A DNA stretch of 64,000 bases. It comes from Cristatella mucedo (taxonomy: Eukaryota > Bryozoa > Phylactolaemata > Cristatellidae). A program made the position numbers and the translations under genes. The notes beneath the pieces are model-generated. The model was not told where the DNA came from. It saw only the letters and a program-made list of their open reading frames with translations, and ran no database searches. Within the stretch, counting starts at the first letter, position 1, and every line of letters starts with the position of its first letter. The stretch spans positions 5,186,001-5,250,000 of the forward strand of contig WPIO01000022.1 of NCBI GenBank assembly GCA_009760855.2, read 5' to 3'. Of the stretch, positions 11,824 through 24,288 are shown piece after piece.

Positions 11824-12794
11824 ACTCTTAACTTACTAGTTATGGGCAAACCCAGTGTGATTCAGAGATCGGAAAGGCTGACTCTTAAAATTGGCTCTGC
11901 CAGCATATCTCCAGTTGAATCAGTTCGAAATCTTGGTGTCATATTCCAAAGCGACCTCTCGTTAGACGACCATATCAGCTCCACAGTCAAATCTGCCTAT
12001 TTTTAGCTTTATAACATTGCTAAAACTCGGGCTTGTTTCGATAAGGATACCACATCTAAGTTGGTCCATGCATTCGTGACATCCCGTCTCGACTTCTGCA
12101 ACTCACTGCTTACTGGCCTACAAGCATGTGCGATCAGGCGATTGCAGCTGGTGCAAAACTCTGCAGCTAGGCTTGTCTGTCGTGAGCGTCGCAGTTGCCA
12201 CATTACTCCACTTCTCGCCAACCTGCACTGGCTACCAGTCAAGCAACGGATTGACTTCAAGGCTTTGTTGCTCACTTTTAGGTCCCTTCATTCTATGGCT
12301 CCAACCTATCTCTCAGATTTACTACCCCATCAGGCCAATCATAGTACCACCTGCTTTTCGGAATCCAACAGTCTAAAAATACCTCGTACAAACCTCCAAT
12401 CCTTTGGAGACCGTGCATTTAGTTCGTATGTTCCCAAAGCTTGGAACTCCCTCCCGACCTGCGTCAGAACATCCCCTGACTTGACCACATTTAAAAGGAA
12501 CTTAAAAACACACCTATTTAGGACAGCATATAGTGGGTCCCTGTGATTCGTCCTTCATGTGCTTATGCGTGCTGACACTGTGCATGCTGAATGCTGCCAC
12601 TAACCACATTTGCATGCTGACCCTGTGCATGTCACCCTTAACCATGTTATTCATTTCTTTTGTTTTTCAAGCATGATTTTCCTTACCATTCAATTGCATT
12701 TCACTTTACAGCAAATGTAGAGCACCTAGAAAGAGATTAAGTTCTCTGAGGGCACTTTATCAAGTGCAACATTATTATTATTACTATTATTATA
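11824..12794 (+). mobile_element. LINE-A, 5'-truncated copy with the C-terminal half of ORF2 and complete 3' end
   Basis: A CR1/L2-type non-LTR retrotransposon remnant. The frame opens near 11824 and reads through NLLVMGKPSV and VRNLGVIFQSDLSLDDHI, a C-terminal reverse-transcriptase segment. It meets an in-frame TAG at 12004-12006 where sister copies have CAG (Gln), then stays open through LVHAFVTSRLDFCNSLLTGL, HITPLL..LHWLPVKQRIDFK and AWNSLPTCVR to a stop at 12544-12546. A 3' UTR with three imperfect repeats of a GTGCTGACACTGTGCATG-like unit follows, then the tail hairpin at about 12714-12770 and (ATT)n. The endonuclease and catalytic YADD region are missing. The copy is dead, but it is the best local reference for the 3' half of the family. 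Confidence 0.88.
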
Positions 12795-15005
12795 CAGGTT
12801 TCCAGTCGTGGCATGTCCTGGTTTGAGCGTTGTTCTGGTCCTGCACATGTTTGCTAACTGTGGCAATCATTAGGGGGCGGGAGTCAGGGTGCTGAACAGT
12901 GCTTTATGACTGTGTGCTTGCTGTGAAAGCAACAAAGGAATTAAATTAAAAGAAAAACAGGGTACTGCTGCCAAGCAGTTAGTAACTAAGAATGCTGGCT
13001 TGCATTCTTTGAGCAAGGAACAGAGACATACGGTACAGTAATAAAGAAACTTAAATAAATGTCATGTTTTCTTACAGACAGCAAAACCTGAGCAGTTGAA
13101 GTACGAGGACCGAATAGCTATTACAAGACAAACTCGGTCCTCCAACCAAAGCAGCATTCTGTTACCCAAACCCTCTGGCACTCGGAATGCACAGCTGCAT
13201 TAAGTTGAGCAATGCAATACTTGAAGAATACTATGTGCATGCAATCTCGCCTGCACTCAGAAGACAAAGCGAGCAACAACGAGCCTCAAAGAGCCGGTGC
13301 AATCCGTTTGCCAGATAGTGAGCAGCCTATCTGATTACCGCTTACAGAGCCTGGTGCTCGCAGCAGCCAGCCACGGTCCAGCCCCGGTCATACGACAGAG
13401 TGCTAGCTGACGTGGCAGCAGCCACGGTTGCCGCCTGCGGATGTCTACTTGCTGTGCTGCCCCACGCTAGTGTAGCAGCTCGGTGGCCGATGTAGGCGTA
13501 AGCTGCCGGTTGAGTGCCGGTCGCTGACAGGCACTTCGGTGGTGGCGGCCCACCACGTGTAGCAGCAAATACTAATCCGCTCCGAGCAGCAGGCTGCCGT
13601 GCACGATGTTTTGGCTGCCACCGGTCTGACTCGTGGGTGCTCACGACCCAAAAGTTCACATGCCGGAAGTGATGTGTCACGTTGGCATGGTACAAATAGC
13701 TGGCGCACCGATTTCACGATTCCCTTTGGTGTCCTGCCCCCAGGCCCCGGCTTCTACATCACAGTTCAATAGCCCCAACTTTTTCATCGGCTCAACTTAC
13801 CAGTCTTCCAACGGAGGCTGATTAAAGTGAGGCAGCAGGAAGCTAGGGCTCAGTCTCTCAACCTCTCCACGGCTGCTGGCACGGCTCCTTTCCTGGGAAA
13901 TCACGAGGTTTCGTATGGCTAAATCGCGGCTGGCCGGGCTGGGATTTCTCAGCGCTGTCCAGTCCTGCGTGATTCTAGTCATGGCACAATGTCTAGTTGT
14001 GGCCGGTGGATGCACGGTGGATGCCAGGCATTCGATAGCCCCACCAGCCACCGAAGCCCTGAGCCCATCAGCTCACCGGCTGCTGGTGCTGATGGCCAGC
14101 TGCAGGTGCTGCCGCCGGGTTGTTTTTCCTGTCCAGAGTAGCTCTGCCGAACTGCACGCAAGCCGAGCCCAAACCCACAAGGAATTGAAAAATATTGTGG
14201 TCCATGCTGCAACTACAGCCAGCAGATGAGTGCCTGGGCTGTGGGAACAGTGCCCTAAGCTTCGGAGAGCAGTTCAAATATCCTACATGGGGCTCATGAT
14301 GTGGTAAGTGCTTGGCATGTTGGAATCAAGCTGCAGCAGCTGCAGCGCTAGCAGTAGCACAAGCAGCAGCACAAGTGGCGGCAGCAGTAGCACCAGCAGC
14401 CACATCCCTAGCAGCAGCACCCTTAGCATCAGTATCGGCACTAGCAGCAACAGAAGCCCTATTAGCAGCAACAGATCTTGCAGCAACAGCAGGTATAAGC
14501 AGGTGTACGACTTCCAAGTCCTGACAGAATTAAGCCGAAAACACTGCTAGTTCCTGCTGACTCGAGATACAGACCGGTGAAGCCCTAAGCTTTGGAATCA
14601 CAGCTACCAACTTGTCGATGAAGCGCCAATGCAGGTAGGTATGCCGAAAAAAGCAGAACACGGCAGCAACGAAGAACTCTTATATCTTAAGGTAATAAGT
14701 CAATATATATAATGTAGAGAAGCCTATTTGACATCGAGGGAGGGTTGTAGACGTTTAACAGAGGCTGTGACCTACTCCAAGGGCTCTGTGGCCAGCTCCA
14801 ATGCCAAGGCACAAACTAGTGGAGCACAAATGGCATACTATATGGCTTCTGCTTGTATGCTGCCTTGGCCATAGATTCTCGTATAATCTGTTCTTAGCCA
14901 CTGTAATTCAGATGCTGATGTTGCACAGCCCCCTCCATAAATTAAGGCCATCATCAGCCAGAATAATAGTAAAAACCTAACACAACAAACGATGGTATGT
15001 GTTAT
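12795..15005. other. No gene seen; AGC-repeat patch at 14327-14480
   Basis: Several overlapping frames of 60-117 codons occur at 13340-14280 on both strands, but none has recognisable motifs. At 14327-14480 the sequence is imperfect AGC/GCA triplets, giving poly-Ser, poly-Ala or poly-Leu frames. Confidence 0.5.
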
Positions 15006-15007
15006 CG

Positions 15008-15098
15008 TTCATAATAAAAATAATAATAATACACTTGATAAAGCACCCTCAGAGAACTCAATCTCTTTCTAGCGCTTTACATTTTCTGCAAAGGAACG
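15008..15098 (-). mobile_element. LINE-A 3' tail, truncated copy
   Basis: The plus strand shows (ATA)n, ACACTTGATAAAGCACCCTC, the hairpin core and TTTACATTTTCTGCAAAGGA. Confidence 0.8.
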
Positions 15099-15099
15099 G

Positions 15100-16378
15100 C
15101 TCTGCCACCTCATGCTCGACTTACTACCGAGGATTTTTAGCCACCTTTTTTGAAGCTGTCATTGTTGATGTCGTATCTTCATCTTAACTGCAGGCTCTAT
15201 CTTAATAGATACTCGAACAATCGGAAACTAGAATGGGATTAGTGAAGACAACCCAGGGAGGAACAGACCTCCCTGCACCGGTGCAAAGGCACCGGCGACT
15301 TCGACTTATCGTGATCACTCACTACTGGCCTTGCCTCAGCCATCCAAACCTGTCTTCCTTAAATTGAGCTAGACAGTCAGTGGGGTATGAGAGACCACTT
15401 TCAGTGTCCAACGTCTCTTTAAAGCATGCACCAACCGGCAGACTTTCGAAACATGGTGAACAGTTAGTTTGCTGCAAATTAGAATAAGCAGTGAGACAAA
15501 TTTGCTTTTGCGACACACTGACTTAGCAACCATAGCATGGCTGTAATTTCACGAACACAAAGGTAACGGCATCGCATTCACTAAGTTGCAAAGTACATGG
15601 GATCATTGTCGGAGAAGCCACCTCTACATTATGATATGCAGCTCTTCGTCAGTTTGCTTAACTTTGGTCAAGCTCGGAATCAAAATTCAAGTCAAAACAG
15701 CATCAAAACAAAATCAGCAGGAGATTTTCTTGAATCTTGAAGTTTGCCATCGCAGGCAACAGCTTCAACAATGTTGCCGTGATCGCCAGCACATAATATA
15801 GCCTGGTGACAGTCGCAGCCAGGTTATGGCGCCTGCTAAGATCCTGGTTTGCTTGCAGCTTCATCTATGCCAGACGAATGCAGACGTGTCTGGCTGGCAG
15901 TCTGTTTTATTTAGGAGTTACGTATGTGGTAATTGCATGCTGTGCCCTCCAATGTGCAACTACAACTTTTCCTTTTATGTCAGCAATATTCAATTTTGTA
16001 AGTAATTTCATTCATTTGTAAGTTTAGACTTTCTTTAAGATTAGCTTATAAGCTAGGGTGTACATCTTTGGTGCCGCAACAACTGACGAACCTACTCCCT
16101 GCTGTTTCAACTACCCAGCCCAAGTTTGAGGGGTCGACCAATCGGAAACCACCACAGTTCTTGTAATAGACAACCTGAAGAAAGATTGGCTGTGACTTCA
16201 TAGAGTGATGGGTGTTACTAGCATTCGTGTATGTGTGTCGAACAGAATCCCTTGTAGCTGCTTAAAACATTCGGTTGCATTGTTCATGAGCACAGGTGCT
16301 GCGCGCTAGCCTATCGGCGATGGCCAGGCATTCGGTACCGATGAGTTCAGCAAGCGATCACTCCCTCGACAGATTTGC
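15100..16378. other. No gene seen
   Basis: Short chance frames only. A small palindromic patch (GCACCGGTGCAAAGGCACCGG) lies at about 15277-15297. Confidence 0.5.
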
Positions 16379-16379
16379 C

Positions 16380-16468
16380 ATTAATATTAATAATACATTT
16401 GATAAAGCGCCCTCAGAGACCTCAATCTCTTTCTAGGTGCTTTACAGTTGCTGCAAAGGAAGCAAGCC
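16380..16468 (-). mobile_element. LINE-A 3' tail, truncated copy
   Basis: AATAATACATTTGATAAAGC followed by the family hairpin and TTTACAGTTGCTGCAAAGGA on the plus strand. Confidence 0.8.
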
Positions 16469-16571
16469 ATTCACACATTCACTCGATAGATTCACCAGCC
16501 TGGAGAGCTTTATGCATTGGATAATCGCCCTGCAAAAAACCTTGCAGTCTCAGAGAAGTCTTTGTCAAGCC

Positions 16572-16716
16572 CGAGCTGGTCTGGCCCAGCGGTTAAGGTG
16601 CTCATGCCGCCGGGGACCAAGGTCTTGCCGAGGTCAAGGCTCGAGCCCCTGGCATGTGAATCGCCTGAAGAGAGATCAAGTTCTCTTGGGGCGCTATACA
16701 AATGAATTATATTTAA
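16572..16716 (+). mobile_element. SINE-B, full-length copy (tRNA-like head with LINE-like tail)
   Basis: The best SINE-B copy in the window. The head carries a box-A-like TGGCCCAGCGGTTAAGG at about 16582 and a box-B-like GGCTCGAGCCC at about 16640; these are the internal RNA polymerase III promoter parts known from tRNA genes. The remainder, from about 16655, reads GCCTGAAGAGAGATCAAGTT, then CTCTTGGGGCGCTATACAAA and an A/T-rich end. This follows the LINE-A 3' end in order: GTGCCTAGAAAGAGATTGAG, then CTCTGAGGGCGC. The arrangement fits a SINE copied in trans by LINE-A-type machinery. Confidence 0.8.
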
Positions 16717-16871
16717 TATGCCGGCGTTGACGGCCACTGGCCGTTCAGCTGTACCCCTGTTAGGGAACCTGACTCGGAGGATGATCTAGGAGGGGGGAGG
16801 CTGGGGGCTGGCTGCTTGCCGGAAGAGAGTGACTTCGATGTTGAACTGCCACAGCATTAGAATGCTACAAC

Positions 16872-16922
16872 ATTTGCTCGGCGGCCTAAGAGAGCTAAGT
16901 CTCTTTCTAGGCGCTAGCATCT
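16872..16922 (-). mobile_element. Small LINE-A tail fragment
   Basis: CCTAAGAGAGCTAAGTCTCT then TTCTAGGCGC matches the reverse complement of the tail hairpin. No A/T-rich end is visible. Confidence 0.5.
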
Positions 16923-17114
16923 GCTTTAGTGAGGCCCGAATGGCACGTGACTGTCACGCTAGAGCTACGAAGCAGGCTTTGCTTTTTTGCCGTGCTCCTG
17001 CTACCTCCCCCAACGTATGATGGAAGGGTCAGAAGCACCTTCAGAGAGCAACCAGCAGCCTGCAGCTGCACCCGGCACTCTTCAGATGCACCCACTAACG
17101 TTTAACATCACAAG

Positions 17115-17117
<3 letters not shown>

Positions 17118-17165
<48 letters not shown>

Positions 17166-17170
17166 CGTCC

Positions 17171-17203
<33 letters not shown>

Positions 17204-17234
17204 CGCGTCCGTGCATGCGTCTGTGCGTGTGTGT
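17118..17234. repeat. (GT)n microsatellite, interrupted
   Basis: GT run with GCGTGCGTCC interruptions. Confidence 0.97.
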
Positions 17235-17357
17235 TAGTGACTCACTGTTACTTTCGGAAAACTAATGCCCTACAGAAGCCATGGCTATATGCCTAAAAAT
17301 AAAAGGCAGTTTGACATCTTAATGAAATGGTGTAAAATCACATTAAATAAATAAATA

Positions 17358-17530
17358 CTAGCTGATTTAACAGCCTCTTTTTGTATAGCGACAGAAGAAC
17401 CTTTACGGCTATCACCACCGCTTGCAGTGGCGATAAAGGATCGCCCACCGCAGGATTCGAACCCACGACCTCGGGGCCGAGGTCGTGAAAAGCAACCGCC
17501 TTACCTAGGTGAGCCATTACGACTCACCAG
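17358..17530 (-). mobile_element. SINE-A, full-length well-preserved copy
   Basis: On the minus strand: box-A-like TGGCTCACCTAGG, a palindromic CACGACCTCGG/CCGAGGTCGTG segment between the boxes, box B GGTTCGAATCC, GGTGGGCGATCC, a body hairpin and the 3' end AACAGCTAGTA type. The perfect box B makes it a good consensus source. Confidence 0.85.
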
Positions 17531-17723
17531 CCATTGCGGCTTATTCCGTGCACAAGCGGTGTTCGGAATAAAACAGCCTGCTTCATACTCAAGCATGGGC
17601 AGCCGTCCTATTTTGGATAGTTCGTCCAGTGCTGGGCCGGAGTCCAAAAGTCAGAAGCCAGCTACCGTTGTTGACCTTTGCCACACTTTATCATGCCAAG
17701 TTATAAGTATAAATGATTGTAGT

Positions 17724-17868
17724 TAATTTGCATAGCGTCAAACAGCATTTATTAACCGTGCAGGCGCTTCATATATGCCACGGGGTTCGAGCCCACGACC
17801 TCGGTCATCGAATGCTTTCACCTTGACGTTGGTTCGAGGCGAGCACCTTAAGCAAGCCCCGCATGATC
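17724..17868 (-). mobile_element. SINE-B copy, diverged tail
   Basis: The plus strand reads TAATTTGCATAGCGTCAAAC (tail remnant), CAGGCGCTTCATATATGCC, then GGTTCGAGCCCACGACC (box B region, reverse complement) and a head ending at GAGCACCTTAAGC. Confidence 0.65.
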
Positions 17869-17869
17869 A

Positions 17870-19775
17870 GCATTCTTGGGCACGCATATCAAAAGCTCAT
17901 GCGGCTCTTTAGCAAGGGGATTCATTCGTTGTAGCCTAAGCTGGTGGCTGCTGCCCTGCTGCTCAATGGGAAAGTTTACTTCTTTTCTTTGTCCACTTTT
18001 TATTCTGCTAGCTGCCTGACGTAGGGGACCACTTCACAGCCTGGCGATTCTGGTACGTAGTCTCACATGCTTCCTCTTCATCTTTGGCGTGTCGATCTTT
18101 GTTCTCCTTTTCTAATGCCACGATTGACATCGGCGGAATCCTAGGCAGCAGCACCAGCATCACCAACACCCCTACCACCATCAGCAGCAACAGGACCAGC
18201 ACCAGCTGTAGCCGCCGTAGCAGCTGTAGCAGAAGCAGCAGCTGAGCCACCATGCCTGCCCAACAGAAGCAGCAGTGAGCACTGGCTCCTCCAAGAGAGC
18301 TTTCACTACAATTAACACTAGGTGGCCGCTACCGATGGCTTAGCGTCGTGCGTTCACCACTACCGTGGCCTTCATACCACACAGCACACCACGTCTGGAA
18401 GGCCTGTAGTGCAGCCAGCCAGCTACAGGGAGTGGAAATAAGTAGGTTACCCTAGCAGGGAGTGTAGTGGAAGGATGGGAGGTCATGAGCAGACCGAGGT
18501 CAATTTGGGGGGGGGGTGGGGGCCAGCTAGCCCAGTATCATGGCCTAGTTGCCTGTCCTGTACCGACAGTGTAGCTACAGGTCTATAGGAGACTTGCAGC
18601 CCTTAAACCCGCAAAGACGGCATAGGCAGCAAGCTGGCAAGTCTGTGAGCACCTGCTGCTCTGCACTGGCTGCTGCATGTGGGACAGAGGCACTGGCATC
18701 TGGCAGCAGCACCTCAAGCAAGAAGCGCCGGGATGTGGGGAACAAATCTGCGTGCTGCTACTGCTCGTTTCTTTTGAGGGACAGCCGCAGAGTGAGCCGT
18801 TGCTCGCAAGCATCCTAATGATGGCTCTCAGCGGTGCCTTACAGCATTGCCTGCATAGATGGCCGGATGGATCTCCAGGTTGCTGTTGTGCACATATGGC
18901 ATGGGTGTCATTTGGGGATAGATTACTGAGCTTTCACCTGTTCCTGACTAGATGCAAGTAAACGAGAGCAGTATCATCACACTCAGAAATTGCTGCCTAC
19001 AAGCTTCTCCTCAGCCAGCCCTTCTCCTGCCATAGCAGCTGAGCCCCTGGCTGCTATGAGTAGACTACTCGGCTCTCAGCTCTGCGAATGCTGCCCGGAT
19101 GCTGCTCGGCACTAGATCGAGCTTTGGCTGTTCGCGAATCCCCATGCAGCCCCCAGCTGCCGGCTGTAGCCCCACACGAGTATTACAAAGGGCATTCTTT
19201 TAGGAATGCTGCCAAGGTTCCTGGCAAGCCGAGCGTTTGATTGACCTAGGACTTTAGGGGTAGCCAGTACCTGGAGCTAGCTAGCTAGCTACTCGGCTAG
19301 CTCCTGCTGTGGTCCGATCGTGCATGGGCTGTGGCAAAGACCCTGTGCTCATACAGTCGCATGAAGGAAGGGCAGCATTGCACTGCAACATCAGTTTTCT
19401 ACAGCGCTTGCGAGATCTAGGCCCTTTGGAAAGGCACGCAGCAGCCGGTGCATCGCATGCATACGTACATTGGTGACAATGGGGGGTGCTTTACATCAAT
19501 AAATGAACCTTGGGATAGGTCATGGGTGCCGCACGGCATTAGATCATGCTCTTTCTGCTTGCCAAGTACGAATCAGACAAAAAGGTCATGTGCGCAGCAT
19601 CGCCAGACCCTCAGGCCATTGGAGACGTCACTTGCCCTGTCAATGCTGCCATACTGACGCACTCAGCCAGAGGACTTTAAATACCACCTCCGGGAGGACT
19701 GCACAATTAGGGTTTCTGCACCGAGGTTGCAAAGCTTCATCGACTTAGCAAAGTCGCCTGCCCACATACCTGAGC
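17870..19775. other. No gene seen
   Basis: CAG/CTG-rich patches at 18145-18250 and 18650-18720, and a GCTAGC-rich palindromic patch at about 19264-19295. No recognised protein motif. Confidence 0.5.
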
Positions 19776-19777
19776 TT

Positions 19778-20069
<292 letters not shown>

Positions 20070-21688
20070 GCTCGAATGCCACTCAAAGAAGCACGAGTGA
20101 GACGAGTGACAATCATTACTGAGCTGACCTCAAAGGGTAAAGGAAGACTAGGAGTGAGAGTAGGAAAAACCCAGCGTGAATATTTTAGCGCTCTTGCACG
20201 CTGCATGCATCGACCTACAGAGAGCACGGCAAGCAAATAGGCATCACTGCATGGTGTTTCGAGACAATCACATCAGCAGCAAAGGGCTGCGGCATGCACG
20301 TGAGAAGAAAGGGAGACGTTTTCAGTGCAGATAATTACATAATCTTTCTGACCATCACATCATCCTGTATTGCCAACTTATTCATGGTCAGCGCTACTGC
20401 TGCTACCCAGCTGCTTTCTTCACCCCAGTGGCATAGTGAGGACTAATCCAGAGAAAGACCAAACTGTGACCTTGCTCGGAGCAGCCACGAGATTGGCAGG
20501 TGGCTAGGTGCTTAGCAAGCACACCTGCCTTGTTGGCCGAGACCCCCCTGGGGGGGCGGGCTTGCAGACATTCCCCCTTCAGTGTGCCTACAGCAAAACC
20601 TAACAGAAATGACAAATGAAACCGATGTACACCACTTTTTTACACTGTGTCGATGAACTTATTCTATTAAGGGACGCTCGCTATTCATTGCCACAGCGGT
20701 TGGCTACCGTCAGGATACCTGCATCTTCACTTGGAGCCATCTCTAATGGCTATACATGGATTCGGCTATTTTGGAAGTGTGCTGGGCAACACAGCACTAG
20801 ATCGGATGCGATGGGAATTATCCCTGCCTGGATGTACCTGAGTAAGCTGATGCACAGTCTCAGGTCGCCTACCGCAGGCAGAGTATCATACGTAGCCGGT
20901 TGCAAGCAAGCACCCCCCTGTTGCAATTAAAGACTGACAGTGCATTCGGGCGGTACAGGGGTTTAGCTCACGCGAAAGTGGTCAGTTGAACACGAGGCTG
21001 CTTTAAGCGCAGCAGAGCTGAGAGTAGGGCAATGGAGTTTCGATTGTTCGATTGTTGGAGCATTTACTAGAAAAGCATAGGTTTTTGAACCCTTCCTCCC
21101 TACCTGCACAATGCAAGGCAGACTCCTTGCGTTCTATCTACATTTTCGATTTATCTAGACAGTGCTAGTCCGTGGAAGCCACACTTCTTAAGGATCAAAA
21201 TATAACCTCAAATACTTGAGTGCTTTATGGACTTTATGCCAACAGCAGTTCATCAGAACGTGGGATTCGTATGAAATTGCCATGTTTGTAACAAGTCGTA
21301 CTTACTGCAGCCTTGGTTTTCTTGCCAGGTGAAAACGTGAAATCACCTTGTTATTGTATTATCTGGAGCAACTTCCGGTTTCTGATGTAGCCACCATTTC
21401 CGAAGATATTATTTTGTTGCAACGTCTGAGCGCTGCGTGGTGAGATTACTGAATACGCTATAAGCAGCCCCTATCTAAAGCCTCAGGCATTTTCTCAGGT
21501 ATCATCAAGGATGTGAAGCTTGCGATTTTGAGAGCATACAATCAAAGACCTGATCTCGATGCCAGAAATCAATAACGGTATAGAGTGGAAAACCACCAAC
21601 TAGCAGTGCTTTCTGAATAAACTATTTTTGAGGTCTTCACTTCCTCGGTTGTCCAAAGTCATGTACTAAATTGAACTGCACTCCGGTA
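20070..21688. other. No gene seen
   Basis: No recognised coding, RNA or repeat content. A GGGGGG/CCCCCC inverted pair lies at about 20545-20557. Confidence 0.5.
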
Positions 21689-21689
21689 A

Positions 21690-21965
21690 TTTCAATGAAG
21701 ACTTTTTTATACATGCAGATCACCATCTTTCTGGAGTCTCATGTGCTTGCTAAGACTAGAGGTGTAGTTTTATATGGTTCCACAGCTTCTTCAATTAGGC
21801 AGCTTAGTTGGCTAGTTTCTTGCTCTAACTGCACAGTCAATTTCTTTTGCAGCCGCAAACTAGGTCTGGCCCTAGATATTTGCATGCCCAAAACCGAATG
21901 TTTCAAGCCTAGTTCATTCCTGAAGAAGTGCCTGGCACAGTCATTGAGATATTCCATTCAAGAGA
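21690..21965 (+). repeat. Dispersed repeat R1, copy 1
   Basis: It aligns by eye with 45918-46160. Both copies carry, in order, a CTTTT-TACAT-AGATC segment, GTCTCA(T/C)(G/A)TG, CTAACTGCAC(A/T), GGTCTGGCC and CCTGAAGAAGTGCC. Both are partly open on the plus strand (SCSNCTVNFF here, SPSNCTIEFL there). The family is unknown to me and strand is arbitrary. Confidence 0.55.
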
Positions 21966-22189
21966 GTGGTACTTGGCATATCCAAAAATTCTTACTTTTT
22001 GTGGTGGAGTTGTCATGAACAGACTTCAAAAACCGCCACTGCTTCCGAACCCACTTAAATACATTAACAAATATATTTTGACTTACTGTTTTTTTTATTT
22101 TGACTGTTTACACTGAATAGTAGCAGCATGTATTCCAAAACATAGTGCTTTAACTATCTGTGTGCACAATAATTAATATGCAATAATTA

Positions 22190-22470
22190 TTATATATTTG
22201 TATATTGCCACCAGAGAGCTAAATCTCTTTCTAAGCACTTTACATGTGCTGCAAGGGAATAATAATAATACATTTATATAGTGGTGTCAGAGAACCTAAT
22301 CTCGTTCTTGGCACTTTACAGATGATGCATAGAAAATATTACCAAATGATAGTTGGTAACATCCACAAGCAGCCTACAGTGTAAGCATACATATGTACCT
22401 GAAGGACGAATCATAAAGACCCACTAAATGCTGTAATAAACAGGTGTGTTTTAAGCATGTTGGTGATTAC
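22190..22470 (-). mobile_element. Two tandem LINE-A 3' ends
   Basis: A first tail at about 22190-22255 (GAGAGCTAAATCTCTTTC, then TTTACATGTGCTGCAAGGGA) is directly followed by a second beginning AATAATAATACATTTATATAG. The second continues into the LINE-A 3' UTR, including GGACGAATCATAAAGACCC. Probably one truncated copy inserted at the A/T-rich end of another. Confidence 0.75.
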
Positions 22471-23608
22471 ATGTACATGTGTATGTACAGGTATATATAG
22501 TATATACATACTGTAGTATATACATAGTATAGCATAATCACCGGACTTTGTCCAATTTAAAAGGCTTAGGGATTAAATTTCCTGTATAGCCGAATAAAAA
22601 CAGAATACGTACATAATGTCACTCGCTGTAAGTGTTGATTAGGTGTAGTAATTTCAAAATAGCTGAAATATCTCAATATTTCAAAAATAAAATAGTAGCT
22701 CTGGCCAGTAGGGACTATCTGGTGTAGACGAATGCCTAGTACGCTATACGTGCTATACTCGAGTCTTTTTCCGAGCCGAAATAGTAAAGGGCCCCAGTAA
22801 GCAGCACGGTTTCTAATAATCAGATGTACCAGGAATACTTGAGGGGTCAACTTATTAGGGCTCTATTAAAGCAAATTAGACCAGCTTGCAATAACGCAGA
22901 CTCGTTTAGTAAAGCAGTCAAAATTCTATGAGGCCTAAATTAATGCTTGCAAACATTGAGTAACAAATAGGAAGGCACCGGAAGCCTAAAACGCCACGGT
23001 TAGCTTGAACCAAGCTACCTCTGAGTGAGAAAACCTGCTGCTGCTAAACTTTAGATTATTAAAGCACTGCAAAAAAAGGTTGGTGTACTTACTTATTTAT
23101 GAAAGAAGTACCTTCTTTTGTCGACCAGGATTATTTTAAGTCAACAGGTGGATACGATGGGTCACTGGTTGAAACGGGTAGAAAATGTAAAATTTCATGA
23201 AGCAACGAAATAAAATTTAAAAAGAATTAAGCTGACCAAAATTAGTTACAGCCTGTAGAAGAATTATGGGTGCATTGGCATGTTTTGCTTGTGCACCCCA
23301 GTGATGGATTCAGTGTCCAGTTATTTTCATTTTGGCAGTAATACCCAAGAAGTCAGTTCGAACTATATCCAGTACGTGGAAATTCTACCACCTTGGCTAG
23401 CCTACTAGGTGTGAAAACATGCAAAATAAACTTATTGGGTAGTTTCAGATGAATGCTGAAACAGTTCCGGTTTTCGAAGGATAGATTTTATCAGCACAAT
23501 CAGAACGTGGTGAAGTAAGAACTTACATATGTGCCAGGTAACCTCTAGAAAATGCAGCTTAACGACTATGTCGGGCACTAATATATGCATACCTAAATAT
23601 ATTTCTGT
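22471..23608. other. No gene seen, AT-rich
   Basis: Noticeably more AT-rich than the rest of the window. A TATATAGTATATACATA-type repeat lies at about 22494-22530. No protein-like frame is recognised. Confidence 0.5.
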
Positions 23609-23610
23609 TT

Positions 23611-23947
<337 letters not shown>

Positions 23948-24025
23948 ATTAGGAAGGAAGGGATCGCTTGGAGCATGTGCAATGTGCTCTGCACTTCTTC
24001 ATCACTGCTTCAGGAATCTGCAAGC

Positions 24026-24172
24026 GTTGGTTGGGCCCAGTGGTTAAGGTGGTCGCCCCCCCCCCGACCGAGGTCTGACCGACGTCGTGGGCTCGAGGAG
24101 CCCAGTGTCATATGTGAAGTGCCTGAATAGAGATTAAGTTTTCTTTGGGTGCTATACAAATTAATTTTATAT
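24026..24172 (+). mobile_element. SINE-B copy with AT-repeat end
   Basis: The head reads TTGGGCCCAGTGGTTAAGG and has box-B-like GGCTCGAGGAG. The tail reads GTGCCTGAATAGAGATTAAG then TTTTCTTTGGGTGCTATAC. A C9-10 run interrupts the head, and the A/T-rich 3' end merges into an AT microsatellite. Confidence 0.75.
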
Positions 24173-24230
24173 ATATATTTATTATAATATTTATATTATT
24201 TATTATAATATTTATATAATATTTATATTA

Positions 24231-24285
<55 letters not shown>
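24173..24285. repeat. AT-rich repeat, pure (TA)n at 24233-24285
   Basis: TTTATTATAATATT-type units followed by a pure TA run. Probably grew from the SINE-B tail. Confidence 0.95.

Positions 24286-24288
<3 letters not shown>

Noticed and set aside
12061-12546. Host protein-coding gene of 161 codons
   Set aside because: It is the C-terminal part of a LINE-A reverse transcriptase ORF, repeated at 26.1 kb and 54.7-55.2 kb.
17100-17240. CRISPR-like or satellite array in the GT-rich region
   Set aside because: Simple dinucleotide repeat, with no spacer-repeat structure.
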